From the NCBI RefSeq assembly GCF_042643485.1, contig NZ_JBHRSJ010000036.1, positions 80,711 through 144,710 on the forward strand: a stretch of DNA of 64,000 nucleotides. The letters are read 5' to 3'. Below are positions 8,687 to 18,499 of this stretch, in pieces. The notes beneath the pieces were generated by a model, which was not told where the DNA came from, did no database searches, and saw only the letters and a list, made by a program, of their open reading frames with translations. The stretch comes from Azotobacter bryophylli (GTDB lineage: Bacteria > Pseudomonadota > Gammaproteobacteria > Pseudomonadales > Pseudomonadaceae). The stretch's first letter is position 1. The number at the start of each line of letters is the position of its first letter. Made by a program: the position numbers and the translations under genes.

Positions 8687-9517
8687 TCACGCCAGGCCGT
8701 ACTCGGGCAGGCCGAGGTGCTCGGGGCGGATTTCCGCGACGCTGCTGAGCAGCGCGAAGTGGATGACGTTCTCCAGCTCGCGGATATTGCCCGGCCAGAA
8801 GTGGTGCTCCAGCAATTCCTGGGCGTCCGGGCTGATGGTCGGCAGCGGCAGCCTCAGGCGCTCGGCGTGGATACCCAGAAAGTACTCGGCCAGCGGCAGG
8901 ATGTCGCCGGTCCGCTCGCGCAGCGGCGGCAGCTCCAGGCGGCCCTCGTCCAGGTAGCGGTAGAGCCGCTCGCTGAACTTGCCCGCCGCCACCACGCGCG
9001 CCAGGTCGATGCTAGTGGCCGCCACCAGGCGCACGTCCACCGGGCTCGGCTGGGCCGCGCCGACGCGCAGCACCTCGCGGTTCTCCAGGGCGGCGAGCAG
9101 CTTGTCCTGCAGCGACCGCGGCAGGTCGCCGATCTCGTCCAGGTAGAGGGTGCCGCCGTTGGCCGAACCGAACCAGCCGGCCCGGCTGCTGGAGGCCGTG
9201 CCCGGATAGGCGCCGGGGGCATGGCCGAACAGTTCGGCCTCGGCCCAGGTCGGGCTGAGCGCGCCGCAGTTGACCGAGACGAACAGGCCGTTGCGCTGGC
9301 TCTCGCGGTGGATGTGCCGCGCCAGCAGCTCCTTGCCGGTACCGGTCTCGCCGCGGATCAGCAACGGCAGGCTGGTCGGCGCCAACCCCTCGACCACCTT
9401 GCGCAGCCGGCGGGTGCGCGGATCGACGAACACCAGCGCCCGGGCGCGGATGCTCAGCGGGCTGCTGTCGGCAGGTGGGAAGGTCAACAGGGGCTGGTCG
9501 GAAGGACGGCGGTTCAT
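8687..9517 (-). CDS. AAA+ sigma-54 activator-like protein lacking an HTH domain
   Basis: A protein of 276 residues consisting almost only of the AAA+ domain of bacterial enhancer-binding proteins. Walker A is GETGTGKE and Walker B GGTLYLDEIGDL. The sigma-54-contact loop, normally GAFTGA, reads GAYPGT here. The protein ends at RPEHLGLPEYGLA with no Fis-type HTH, and only about 50 bases separate its stop from the next gene, so no HTH is hidden downstream. The ATG at 9517 is chosen because GGAGAACACC precedes it; a longer start at 9616 is possible but adds Arg/Pro-rich sequence. SfnR-type activators control such sulfur genes in Pseudomonas, yet this one could not contact DNA in the usual way. 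Confidence 0.75.
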   Translation of the reverse strand: MNRRPSDQPLLTFPPADSSPLSIRARALVFVDPRTRRLRKVVEGLAPTSLPLLIRGETGTGKELLARHIHRESQRNGLFVSVNCGALSPTWAEAELFGHAPGAYPGTASSSRAGWFGSANGGTLYLDEIGDLPRSLQDKLLAALENREVLRVGAAQPSPVDVRLVAATSIDLARVVAAGKFSERLYRYLDEGRLELPPLRERTGDILPLAEYFLGIHAERLRLPLPTISPDAQELLEHHFWPGNIRELENVIHFALLSSVAEIRPEHLGLPEYGLA

Positions 9518-9620
9518 GGTGTTCTCCTGCCCGAGCCGCCGCCAGGGCAGGCTCGGTACTAATGGCTGGGGACGGCGGCGTGGGGCCTCCGCATCGGGTG
9601 CCAGCGGCAACCGCACAGGT

Positions 9621-10199
9621 TCACAGACAGCGCCTCTCGAGCCGCTCGATCTGCCGCTGCAGGCGGTAGAGGTGGGCGAAGCCCTGCTCCCACTGGTGAT
9701 GGCCGGAGTCCACGTTGATGTGGCCGACGCCGCTCAGCAGGGTCGCGTGGGCTCCCCAGTCCTGCGCCAGCTGCAGGGCGCGCGGGGCGCTGGCGGCCGG
9801 ATCGTTGTCGGAGGCGACCACCAGGCTGGGGAAAGGCAGCGGCTCGCGGACGATGGGGGCGAAGCCGCGCAGCAGCTCGTGGCAGGTCGGCCGCTCCACG
9901 TCGGCCGGGGCCACCAGCAGCGCGCCGCGCACCCGCTCGAGGAGCGGTCGCGTCGCCTGGGCGGCCCAGCGCGCCACGGTGATGCAGCCCAGGCTGTGGG
10001 CGACCAGGATCGCCGGCGTCTGCAGCGCGCCGACCGCCTTGTCCAGCGCGGCGATCCAGTTGGAGGGCTCGGGACGCTCCCAGTCCTCCTGCTCGACCCG
10101 AGCGGCGTTCGGCAGGCAGCGCTGCCAGTGGCTTTGCCAGTGCTCCTCCGGCGAACCTCGCCAGCCCGGCAGAATCAGGTAACTCAGGCTTCGGCGCAT
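9621..10199 (-). CDS. RBBP9/YdeN-type alpha/beta serine hydrolase
   Basis: A small hydrolase of 192 residues. The family opening LPGWRGSPEEHWQSHWQ is followed by the nucleophile segment VAHSLGC, the acid in VASDNDPAAS and the catalytic histidine in GVGHINVDSGH. Length fits the RBBP9/YdeN family. It lies about 100 bases upstream of the AAA+ regulator gene on the same strand, and its 5' side faces an AT-rich region shared with oscA. Members of this family are common in Pseudomonas sulfur-starvation loci, but the substrate is unknown. Confidence 0.82.
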   Translation of the reverse strand: MRRSLSYLILPGWRGSPEEHWQSHWQRCLPNAARVEQEDWERPEPSNWIAALDKAVGALQTPAILVAHSLGCITVARWAAQATRPLLERVRGALLVAPADVERPTCHELLRGFAPIVREPLPFPSLVVASDNDPAASAPRALQLAQDWGAHATLLSGVGHINVDSGHHQWEQGFAHLYRLQRQIERLERRCL

Positions 10200-10254
10200 G
10201 GATAGGGCCTCCTTCCTAAATGAACGCCGGCCAGTCTAGGGCAGCCCAGTAAGA

Positions 10255-10385
10255 ACTAAAAAGAATTAAAAATTATTTATTTATTCGAAATAGCCAAATT
10301 ACTCAGTCGCTCCGCCTTATTACCAGAAATAATATAAAAATTTCTAAACAATATTTTTAAGAATATTACCGAACATCCTAGTATC
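10255..10385. promoter_or_regulatory. AT-rich divergent promoter region, hydrolase / oscA
   Basis: About 130 bases of strikingly AT-rich DNA, in contrast with the GC-rich genes on both sides, separates the minus-strand hydrolase gene from oscA. Composition and position suggest promoters for both directions and room for a sulfur regulator such as CysB. I cannot place a specific binding site with confidence. Confidence 0.5.
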
Positions 10386-10443
10386 CGCCCAACACGTTGG
10401 CCCGCTTCCTGGGCGACGATCTTTCATCAAGGAGAGAACGAGA

Positions 10444-10626
10444 ATGAGCGCCCCCATCAGAAGCCTAGAAGGTCACGACGAAGCCACCATCCTGCGCGAA
10501 ATCCGGGCCGCCCTGCATGGTCTGCGCTTCGGGTCGGTGGAGATCACCGTGCACAACGGCCAGGTCGTGCAGATCGAGCGCAAGGAGAAGTTCCGCCTCC
10601 AGGCCCAGAGCCAGAAAGCCTCCTGA
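10444..10626 (+). CDS. oscA: OscA/YezD family small protein (DUF2292)
   Basis: A protein of 60 residues with the DUF2292/YezD pattern: ILREIRAALHGLRFGSVEITVHNG followed by a basic VQIERKEKFRL segment. In Pseudomonas corrugata a similar gene, oscA, lies upstream of sbp and is needed for organosulfur use and the sulfur-starvation response during chromate exposure. The same order, oscA then sbp then cysTWA, is present here. Start follows AAGGAGAGAACGAG. The biochemical role is unknown. Confidence 0.82.
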   Translation: MSAPIRSLEGHDEATILREIRAALHGLRFGSVEITVHNGQVVQIERKEKFRLQAQSQKAS

Positions 10627-10812
10627 CCCATCTCAAGAGCCGACGACCCGACTGGACCACCGGAGGGTATGCCTCATGGGCACCGACACGAACAGGCCTT
10701 CGCCCCAGCCGCGGCAGCGCCCCTGCGGCCACCGCGGGCGAATGCGCGGCGAAGCCCGATAACCAGAAAGCCCCTGCCATACCCCCTATTCAGCATTCAG
10801 GAGCAGTACCCC

Positions 10813-11811
10813 ATGTCCATCCGTCGATTCGCCCTGGCAGCCCTGGCCAGCCTCACCCTGAGCGGTGCAGTCCAGGCGCAGACCCAGTTGCTCAACGTCT
10901 CCTACGATCCGACCCGGGAGCTGTACGTCGAGTACAACAAGGCCTTCAGCCAGCACTGGCAGGCCGAGGGCCACGACCCGGTGCAGATCCAGCAGTCCCA
11001 CGGCGGCTCGGGCAAGCAGGCCCGGGCGGTGATCGACGGTCTGCGCGCCGACGTGGTGACCCTGGCCCTGGCCGGCGACATCGACGAGCTGTACCGGCTC
11101 GGCAAGCTGCTCCCGGAGGACTGGCAGAGCCGCCTGCCGCAGGCCAGCACGCCGTACACCTCGACCATCGTGTTCCTGGTGCGCAAGGGCAACCCGAAGG
11201 GCATCAAGGACTGGGGCGACCTGGTCAAGCCGGGCGTGGAAGTGATCACGCCGAACCCGAAGACCTCCGGGGGCGCGCGCTGGAACTTCCTCGCCGCCTG
11301 GGCCTGGGCCAAGCATCAATTCGGAAGTGACGACCAGGCCCAGGCGTACGTCGAAAAGCTCTACAAACAGGTTCCGGTGCTGGATACCGGCGCCCGCGGC
11401 TCGACCATCACCTTCGTCAACAACAAGATCGGCGACGTGCTGCTGGCCTGGGAGAACGAGGCCTTCCTCGCCCTCAAGGAACAGGGCGGGGAGGATCTCG
11501 AGATCGTCGTGCCGTCCCTGTCGATCCTGGCCGAGCCGCCGGTGGCGGTGGTGGACAAGAACGTCGACAAGAAAGGCACCCGCGAGGTCGCGGAGGCCTA
11601 CCTGAAGTACCTGTACAGCGACGAAGGCCAGCGCATCGCGGCGAAGAACTTCTACCGCCCGCGCGACCCGAAGGTCGCGGCCGAGTTCGCCAAACAGTTC
11701 CCGACGCTCGAACTGGTGACCGTCGACCGGGAGTTCGGCGGCTGGAAGAGCGCCCAGCCCAAGTTCTTCAGCGATGGCGGGATCTTCGACCAGATCTACA
11801 AGGCCCAGTGA
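10813..11811 (+). CDS. sbp: Sulfate/thiosulfate-binding periplasmic protein
   Basis: A binding protein of 332 residues with a signal peptide ending at VQAQTQLL. The mature start LNVSYDPTRELYVEYNKAF, the anion-binding segment QQSHGGSGKQARAV, and KTSGGARWNFLAAW are classic Sbp/CysP features. The start is set at 10813 to give a normal signal peptide; an upstream in-frame extension is not needed. It delivers sulfate to the CysTW permease encoded just downstream. About 85 bases with a strong hairpin separate it from cysT. Confidence 0.95.
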   Translation: MSIRRFALAALASLTLSGAVQAQTQLLNVSYDPTRELYVEYNKAFSQHWQAEGHDPVQIQQSHGGSGKQARAVIDGLRADVVTLALAGDIDELYRLGKLLPEDWQSRLPQASTPYTSTIVFLVRKGNPKGIKDWGDLVKPGVEVITPNPKTSGGARWNFLAAWAWAKHQFGSDDQAQAYVEKLYKQVPVLDTGARGSTITFVNNKIGDVLLAWENEAFLALKEQGGEDLEIVVPSLSILAEPPVAVVDKNVDKKGTREVAEAYLKYLYSDEGQRIAAKNFYRPRDPKVAAEFAKQFPTLELVTVDREFGGWKSAQPKFFSDGGIFDQIYKAQ

Positions 11812-11837
11812 CAGCCGCAACCGGCTTCGGGCCGCGG

Positions 11838-11860
11838 AACGGTGCGCTTGGCGCACCGTT
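11838..11860 (+). terminator. Intercistronic hairpin between sbp and cysT
   Basis: A perfect 10-bp stem (AACGGTGCGC / GCGCACCGTT) with a 3-base loop lies between sbp and cysT. No long T-run follows. It may act as a partial terminator or as a 3' stabiliser for the sbp message, which would allow more binding protein than permease; this is inference. Confidence 0.55.
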
Positions 11861-11896
11861 CTGGCTTGAGCGTTTCAACGCAGAGAAGGACACACA

Positions 11897-12715
11897 ATGT
11901 CGCGACGTACCTCCCCCGTCATACCCGGCTTCGGGCTGACGCTGGGCTACACCCTGGTGTATCTCAGCCTGTTGGTGCTGATTCCCCTGGGTGCGCTGTT
12001 TCTCAAGACCACCCAGCTCGGCTGGAGCGAGTTCCTCGCCATCATCACAGCGCCGCGGGTGCTCGCCGCGCTCAAGCTGAGCTTTTCCACCGCCTTCGCC
12101 AGCGCGCTGCTCAACGGGATGATCGGCACCCTGCTGGCCTGGGTGCTGGTGCGCTACCGCTTCCCCGGACGCAAGCTGATCGAGGCGATGATCGACCTGC
12201 CCTTCGCCCTGCCGACGGCGGTGGCCGGCATCGCGCTCACCGCCCTCTATGCGCCGACCGGTCTGGTCGGACGCTTCGCCGGCGAGCTGGGCCTGAAGAT
12301 CGCCTATACCCCGCTCGGCATCACCCTGGCGCTGACCTTCGTCACCCTGCCCTTCGTCGTGCGCACCCTGCAGCCGGTGCTCGCCGACTTCCCCCGCGAG
12401 GTGGAGGAAGCCGCCGCCTGCCTCGGCGCCAAGCCCTGGCAGGTGTTCCGCCACGTGCTGCTGCCGGCGCTGCTGCCGGCCTGGCTGACCGGTTTCGCCC
12501 TGGCCTTCGCCCGCGGCGTCGGCGAGTACGGCTCGGTGATTTTCATCGCCGGCAACATGCCGATGAAGACCGAAATCCTGCCGCTGCTGATCATGGTCAA
12601 GCTGGACCAGTACGACTACACCGGCGCTACCGCCATCGGCGTGCTGATGCTGGTGGTCTCGTTCGTCCTGCTGCTGGCGATCAATCTGCTGCAACGGCGC
12701 CTCGCGCGCGCCTGA
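11897..12715 (+). CDS. cysT: Sulfate/thiosulfate ABC transporter permease CysT
   Basis: An inner-membrane permease of 272 residues with six predicted membrane segments. It carries the EAA loop EEAAACLGAKPWQVFRHVLLP that docks on the ATPase and the conserved RGVGEYGSVIFIAGNMP motif. Start follows GAGAAGGACACACA. It pairs with CysW (next gene) to form the channel for sulfate delivered by Sbp. Confidence 0.95.
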   Translation: MSRRTSPVIPGFGLTLGYTLVYLSLLVLIPLGALFLKTTQLGWSEFLAIITAPRVLAALKLSFSTAFASALLNGMIGTLLAWVLVRYRFPGRKLIEAMIDLPFALPTAVAGIALTALYAPTGLVGRFAGELGLKIAYTPLGITLALTFVTLPFVVRTLQPVLADFPREVEEAAACLGAKPWQVFRHVLLPALLPAWLTGFALAFARGVGEYGSVIFIAGNMPMKTEILPLLIMVKLDQYDYTGATAIGVLMLVVSFVLLLAINLLQRRLARA

Positions 12716-12724
12716 GGAGGCCCC

Positions 12725-13597
12725 ATGTCGTCCACCACCCTGACCGCCGCCGCTCCGGCCACGGCCGCCCGTCGCGAGCGCCACCCGGGACGCTGGCTGC
12801 TGATCGCCGGCGCCTGGCTGGCGTTCGTCCTGTTCCTGCTGCTGCCGCTCGTGGTCGTGCTCAGCGAAGCGCTGAAGCAGGGCTTCGGCACCTTCCTCTC
12901 GGCCATCCTCGAGCCTGACGCCCTCTCCGCGCTGAAGCTGACCCTGCTCGCGGTTGGCGTCTCGGTGCCGCTGAACCTGGTGTTCGGCGTCGCCGCCGCC
13001 TGGTGCGTGAGCAAGTACGAGTTCCCCGGCAAAAGCCTGCTGGTGACGCTGATCGACCTGCCGTTCTCGGTCTCGCCGGTGATCGCCGGCCTGATCTACG
13101 TGCTGCTGTTCGGCGCCCAGGGCTACTTCGGTCCCTGGCTGCAGGACCACGACATCCAGATCGTCTTCGCCGTGCCCGGCATCGTGCTGGCCACCCTGTT
13201 CGTCACCGTGCCCTTCGTCGCCCGCGAGCTGATCCCGCTGATGCAGGAACAGGGCACCCAGGAAGAGGAAGCCGCGCGCCTGCTCGGCGCCAACGGCTGG
13301 CAGATGTTCTGGCACGTCACCCTGCCGAACATCAAATGGGGCCTGATCTACGGCGTGGTGCTCTGCACCGCCCGGGCGATGGGCGAGTTCGGCGCGGTAT
13401 CGGTGGTCTCCGGGCATATCCGCGGGATGACCAACACCCTGCCGCTGCACGTGGAGATCCTCTACAACGAGTACAACCATGTCGCCGCCTTCAGCGTCGC
13501 CAGCCTGCTCCTGCTCCTGGCGCTGGCCATCCTGCTGCTCAAGCAGTGGAGCGAGTCCCGCCTGTCCCGTCTCAAGTCCAAGCCCGTCGAGGAATAA
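12725..13597 (+). CDS. cysW: Sulfate/thiosulfate ABC transporter permease CysW
   Basis: The partner permease, 290 residues, with membrane segments throughout and the EAA loop EEEAARLLGANGWQMFWHVTLP. The ARAMGEFGAVSVVSGHIRG motif is typical of CysW. It starts nine bases after the cysT stop with AGGAGG in front, and is followed by cysA after three bases, giving a tight three-gene unit. Confidence 0.95.
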   Translation: MSSTTLTAAAPATAARRERHPGRWLLIAGAWLAFVLFLLLPLVVVLSEALKQGFGTFLSAILEPDALSALKLTLLAVGVSVPLNLVFGVAAAWCVSKYEFPGKSLLVTLIDLPFSVSPVIAGLIYVLLFGAQGYFGPWLQDHDIQIVFAVPGIVLATLFVTVPFVARELIPLMQEQGTQEEEAARLLGANGWQMFWHVTLPNIKWGLIYGVVLCTARAMGEFGAVSVVSGHIRGMTNTLPLHVEILYNEYNHVAAFSVASLLLLLALAILLLKQWSESRLSRLKSKPVEE

Positions 13598-13600
13598 GCC

Positions 13601-14569
<969 letters not shown>

Positions 14570-14584
14570 CCCACCGGGAACGGA

Positions 14585-14609
14585 AGGCAGACCCGCCCGG
14601 CGTCTGCCT
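14585..14609 (+). terminator. Candidate terminator after cysA
   Basis: An 8-bp stem AGGCAGAC / GTCTGCCT with a 9-base loop lies 16 bases after the cysA stop and is followed by a pyrimidine-rich stretch. It is a plausible end for the sulfate operon although the T-run is poor. Confidence 0.5.
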
Positions 14610-14989
14610 CTCCCGCTTCCTGTCCCTGCATCGCCCTCTCCCGTTCCCCCACGGCCGTCTGGCTGCCGGCCGCCTGCCCCTTAGCCTCTGCCCAGCTCGA
14701 CCGGGAGTCCCCTCCCCGCTTTACGCGCCCCTGGATTCCCGCTGGAACAGAAAGAGGCAGCAAACCTCCGACGCACACCATAATTGACCATCCGATCAGA
14801 TTGTCCCGATGCGTGCGTTCGTCCGGATGGCGCCAGGCACCTGCGCAAGCCAACCGACCATCCGATTGATAATCAAGTAGTTATACGAAACGAGCGGCTC
14901 GGCGCAGCCTCTTGGCGCAACTATTGCTCACGCGGAAACCTGACAACTTGGACAACATCCGTCCGCGTGCAATAGGAGCTAGCCCAATA
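14610..14989. promoter_or_regulatory. Intergenic region upstream of the porin gene with repeated CCATCCG motifs
   Basis: About 380 bases without a gene. It contains two exact copies of GACCATCCGAT (14786-14796 and 14856-14866, 70 bases apart) and an inverted CGGATGG between them at 14824-14830. This could be an operator set for the downstream porin gene. The last 100 bases are less GC-rich and presumably contain the promoter. Confidence 0.4.
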
Positions 14990-15787
14990 ATGAAAGCCGT
15001 TCTACGCAGTACCGCTCTGGCAGCCGGCCTGTTCGCCAGCGGGGAATCCCTGGCAGGAAGCCCCCTGATCTGGCAAACCAACAGCCTGACCTACCTGTGG
15101 GGCGAGCATTTCAAGGTGGATGCCGGGGACATCCAGCAGACCCTCACCTTCGAGCATGCCAGCAGCTGGACCTGGGGCGACCTCTTCATCTTCTGGGACA
15201 ACAAGTGGTTCAACGGCCAGGCGAGCGACGGCGGCCACACCTATTACGGCGAGATCACCCCGCGCTTCTCGCTGGGCAAGATCTTCCGCACCGACTTCTC
15301 CTTCGGCCCGGTCAAGGACGTGCTGCTCGCCACCACCTTCGAGCGCGGCGAACACGGCAACAAGAGCTACCTGTTCGGCCCGGGATTCGACTTCAAGGTC
15401 CCCGGCTTCGACTACTTCCAGCTGAACTTCTATTACCGCAAACCAGACGGCAGCTACGGCAACAAGCCCTCCGGCCAGTGGCAGCTGACCCACGTGTCGT
15501 CGGTGACCCTTCCCGTGGGCGGCTCCGACATCCTGATAGACGGCTACATCGACTGGGGCATGAACGATGCCGGGCACAGGAGCGTACCGGGCAACTACAT
15601 GCACCATAACCTGCACATCAACCCGCAGATCAAGTACGACCTGGGCAAGGCGCTGAGCTACCAGCCGAAGCGACTCTACGTGGGGATCGAGTACAGCTAC
15701 TGGGCGAACAAGTACGGCATCAAGAGCAGCAAGGCGTTCGATACCGACGAGAGCAGCACCAGCCTGCTGCTCAAGATGCATTTCTGA
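14990..15787 (+). CDS. OmpK/Tsx-like outer-membrane channel protein
   Basis: An outer-membrane protein of 265 residues related to OmpK and the nucleoside channel Tsx. A signal peptide (cleavage near GESLAGSP) is followed by alternating aromatic/polar strands such as WGDLFIFWDNKWFNG, DYFQLNFYYRKPDGSYGNK and ILIDGYIDWGMND, and the chain ends in a hydrophobic strand finishing with phenylalanine (LLLKMHF), the usual signal for barrel insertion. The start at 14990 follows AGGAGCTAGCCCAATA; an upstream in-frame ATG would spoil the signal peptide. It converges with kup with only 23 bases between the stops. Confidence 0.82.
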   Translation: MKAVLRSTALAAGLFASGESLAGSPLIWQTNSLTYLWGEHFKVDAGDIQQTLTFEHASSWTWGDLFIFWDNKWFNGQASDGGHTYYGEITPRFSLGKIFRTDFSFGPVKDVLLATTFERGEHGNKSYLFGPGFDFKVPGFDYFQLNFYYRKPDGSYGNKPSGQWQLTHVSSVTLPVGGSDILIDGYIDWGMNDAGHRSVPGNYMHHNLHINPQIKYDLGKALSYQPKRLYVGIEYSYWANKYGIKSSKAFDTDESSTSLLLKMHF

Positions 15788-15810
15788 TGGCGCGCGCCGG
15801 CACGCTTCGG

Positions 15811-17709
15811 CTAGATCTCGATCTGCGTCCCCAGCTCGATCACCCGGTTCGCCGGCAACTGGAAGTAGGCCATGCTGCTGTTGGCGTTCTTCAGCAGGAA
15901 GGCGAACAGAGCCTCGCGCCAGTAGGCCATGCCGATGCCCCGGGAGGGGATCACGGTTTCCCGGCTGAGGAAGTAGGTGGTGCGCATCGGGCTGAAGTCC
16001 AGGTCTTCCAGATGGCTCAGGCGCAGGGCGTTGGGCACGTTCGGCTCATCCATGAAACCGAAGTGCAGGATCACCCGGTAGAAGCCCTCGCCGTAGTAAT
16101 CCACCTGGAAGCGGCGCTCCGCCGGGACTCGCGGGCTGTCCTCGGTCAGCACCGTGAGCAGCACCACCCGCTCGTGGAGCACCTGGTTGTGCAACAGGTT
16201 GTGCAGCAGGGCGTGCGGCACCGCATTCGGCCGCGCGGCGAGGAACACCGCGGTGCCGTGGACGCGGTGCGGCGGCTGCAGCCGCACGCTGTCGATGAAG
16301 GTCGGCAGCGGCAACGCGCTCTCGTCCAGGCGCTCGATCAGCGACTGCTTGCCGCGTCGCCAGGTGGTCATCAGGGTGAACAGGGCGATGCCGGCGATCA
16401 CCGGAAAGGCGCCGCCCTGGACGACCTTGGGCACGTTGGCGGTGAAGAACAGGCTGTCGACGAACAGGAAGCAAAGCAGCACGGGGATCGCCAGCCAGCG
16501 CGGGAAGCGCCAGAGCAGCAGCACCACGGAGGCCACCAGCAGGGTGTCGATCAGCATGGTGGTGGTCACCGCCACGCCGTAGGCCGCCGCCAAGGCCCCC
16601 GAGGAGCCGAAGCCGAGGACCAGCAGGACCACACCGACCATCAGCATCCAGTTCACCACGCTGATGTAGATCTGCCCCTGCTCGGCGCTGGAGGTGTACT
16701 GGACCAGCATGCGCGGCACGTAGCCGAGCTGGATCGCCTGATGGCTGAGGGAGAAGGCGCCGGAAATCACCGCCTGGGAAGCGATGATGGTCGCCAGGGT
16801 GGCCAGCACGATCATCGGCATCAGCGCCCAGTCCGGCGCCAGCAGGTAGAAGGGATTGCGCGCCGTGCTGGGGTCGCTCAGCAGCAACGCGCCTTGGCCG
16901 AAGTAGTTGAGCACCAGCCCCGGCAGTACCAGCAGGAACCAGGCCCGGGTGATCGGCCGGCGGCCGAAATGGCCCATGTCGGCGTAGAGCGCCTCGGCCC
17001 CGGTCAGAGCCAGGACCACCGCTCCGAGAATGGCCACACCGAGCCCTGGGTGGCTGACGAAGAAATTCATCGCCCACCAGGGTTTGAGGGCATGCAGCAC
17101 CTCGGGCTGCTGGAGGATGCCGCGGATGCCCAACACGCCGAGCACCAGGAACCAGACCACCATCACCGGACCGAAGAGAATGCCGATGCGTGCGGTACCG
17201 TGCTTCTGGATCAGGAACAGACCGATCAGCAGTATCACCGTGACCGGTAGCACCCAGTGGCTGACGGCCGGCAGCGCCACCTCCAGGCCCTCGACGGCGG
17301 ACAGCACGGAAATCGCCGGGGTGATCATGCTGTCGCCGTAGAACAGCGCGGTGCCGAACAGACCGAGCAGCATCAGCAGGCCACTCAGGCGCGGATAGGC
17401 CGCGGTGGCGCGGCGGGCCAGGGCGGTCAGGGCCATGACGCCGCCCTCCCCCTCGTTGTCGGCGCGCAGGATGAACAGCACGTACTTGATCGACACCACC
17501 CAGATCAGCGACCAGAAGATCAGCGAGAGGATGCCGAGCACCCCATCGTGATTGACCTGCACCCCGTAGTGGCCGGCGAAGACCTCCTTCAGGGTGTACA
17601 GCGGGCTGGTGCCGATGTCTCCATAGACCACGCCGGCGGCCGCGACCAGCAGCCCGAGCGCGGAGGGCGCCTTGTGCCCGGCTGCCGATGACGCTGTGGA
17701 TTCACTCAT
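15811..17709 (-). CDS. kup: Kup family low-affinity potassium transporter
   Basis: An inner-membrane K+ symporter of 632 residues, close to the E. coli Kup length. The family opening VVYGDIGTSPLYTLKEVF is followed by about twelve hydrophobic segments and a hydrophilic C-terminal domain of roughly 150 residues ending VIELGTQIEI. Start at 17709 has AGGAG eight bases upstream; the longer frame to 17868 is not supported. It lies about 80 bases downstream of kdpE on the same strand, so the potassium/turgor sensor pair may control it. Confidence 0.95.
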   Translation of the reverse strand: MSESTASSAAGHKAPSALGLLVAAAGVVYGDIGTSPLYTLKEVFAGHYGVQVNHDGVLGILSLIFWSLIWVVSIKYVLFILRADNEGEGGVMALTALARRATAAYPRLSGLLMLLGLFGTALFYGDSMITPAISVLSAVEGLEVALPAVSHWVLPVTVILLIGLFLIQKHGTARIGILFGPVMVVWFLVLGVLGIRGILQQPEVLHALKPWWAMNFFVSHPGLGVAILGAVVLALTGAEALYADMGHFGRRPITRAWFLLVLPGLVLNYFGQGALLLSDPSTARNPFYLLAPDWALMPMIVLATLATIIASQAVISGAFSLSHQAIQLGYVPRMLVQYTSSAEQGQIYISVVNWMLMVGVVLLVLGFGSSGALAAAYGVAVTTTMLIDTLLVASVVLLLWRFPRWLAIPVLLCFLFVDSLFFTANVPKVVQGGAFPVIAGIALFTLMTTWRRGKQSLIERLDESALPLPTFIDSVRLQPPHRVHGTAVFLAARPNAVPHALLHNLLHNQVLHERVVLLTVLTEDSPRVPAERRFQVDYYGEGFYRVILHFGFMDEPNVPNALRLSHLEDLDFSPMRTTYFLSRETVIPSRGIGMAYWREALFAFLLKNANSSMAYFQLPANRVIELGTQIEI

Positions 17710-17791
17710 TCGAGAGCTCCTGGCGGAGGGGATCAGGGTGACGCTCGGATAGGAGCCTTCTCCGTCATTATCGACGCGAAACCGCCATCGG

Positions 17792-18499
17792 TCATGGGGG
17801 AGATTCGCGCAGGCGGTAGCCGATGCCGGCCTCGGTGACGATGAAGCGCGGCGCGGTCGGGTCGTCACCGAGCTTCTGGCGCAGATGGCCGATCACCACC
17901 CGGAGGTAATGGCTGTCCTCCACGTGGGTCGGCCCCCAGATGTCCCGCAGCAATTGCTGCTGGGTCACGACCCGGTCCAGGGCGCCGGCGAGCATGGCGA
18001 TGACCGCATACTCCTTGCGGGTCAGGGCGATGTCCTCGCCGTTCAGCGTGACCCGCCGACAGGCCAGATCCACCCGCAGCGGGCCGCAATCGATCAGCGT
18101 ACGCGCCTGGTCGCAGGGAACCGATCGGCGCAGCAGCACCCGAACCCGGGCGAGGAACTCCTGGATGCTGAAGGGCTTGGTCACGTAGTCGTCGGCGCCG
18201 CCATCCAGGGCCAGCACCTTCTCGCCGTCGCCGGCGCGTACCGAGAGCACCAGCACCGGCACCCGGGAGGTCAGGCGCAGGGTCTGGAGTACCTCCTTGC
18301 CGTCCATGTCCGGCAGGCCGAGGTCGAGCACCAACAGGTCGGGCCGGGCCTGCCCGGCCAGGGCCAGCCCCTCGCCACCGGTACCGGCCTCCAGCACGCG
18401 GTAGCCCTGGGCGGCCAGACTGATGCGCAGGAACTTGCGGATCTGCGCCTCGTCGTCGATGACCAGGATCTGCGGCTTGCTCATGTCGCCTTTCGTCAT
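17792..18499 (-). CDS. kdpE: KdpE response regulator
   Basis: An OmpR-family regulator of 235 residues. The receiver domain has the acidic pair in VIDDEAQ, phospho-acceptor Asp in LLVLDLGLPDMDG and the lysine in VTKPFS. The C-terminal winged helix includes LTRKEYAVIAMLA and YLRVVIGHLRQKL. The ATG at 18499 overlaps the kdpD stop (ATGA); an alternative ATG at 18484 with AAAGG in front is equally possible. KdpE normally switches on kdpFABC, but no kdpFABC is present nearby and kup follows instead. Confidence 0.93.
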   Translation of the reverse strand: MTKGDMSKPQILVIDDEAQIRKFLRISLAAQGYRVLEAGTGGEGLALAGQARPDLLVLDLGLPDMDGKEVLQTLRLTSRVPVLVLSVRAGDGEKVLALDGGADDYVTKPFSIQEFLARVRVLLRRSVPCDQARTLIDCGPLRVDLACRRVTLNGEDIALTRKEYAVIAMLAGALDRVVTQQQLLRDIWGPTHVEDSHYLRVVIGHLRQKLGDDPTAPRFIVTEAGIGYRLRESPP

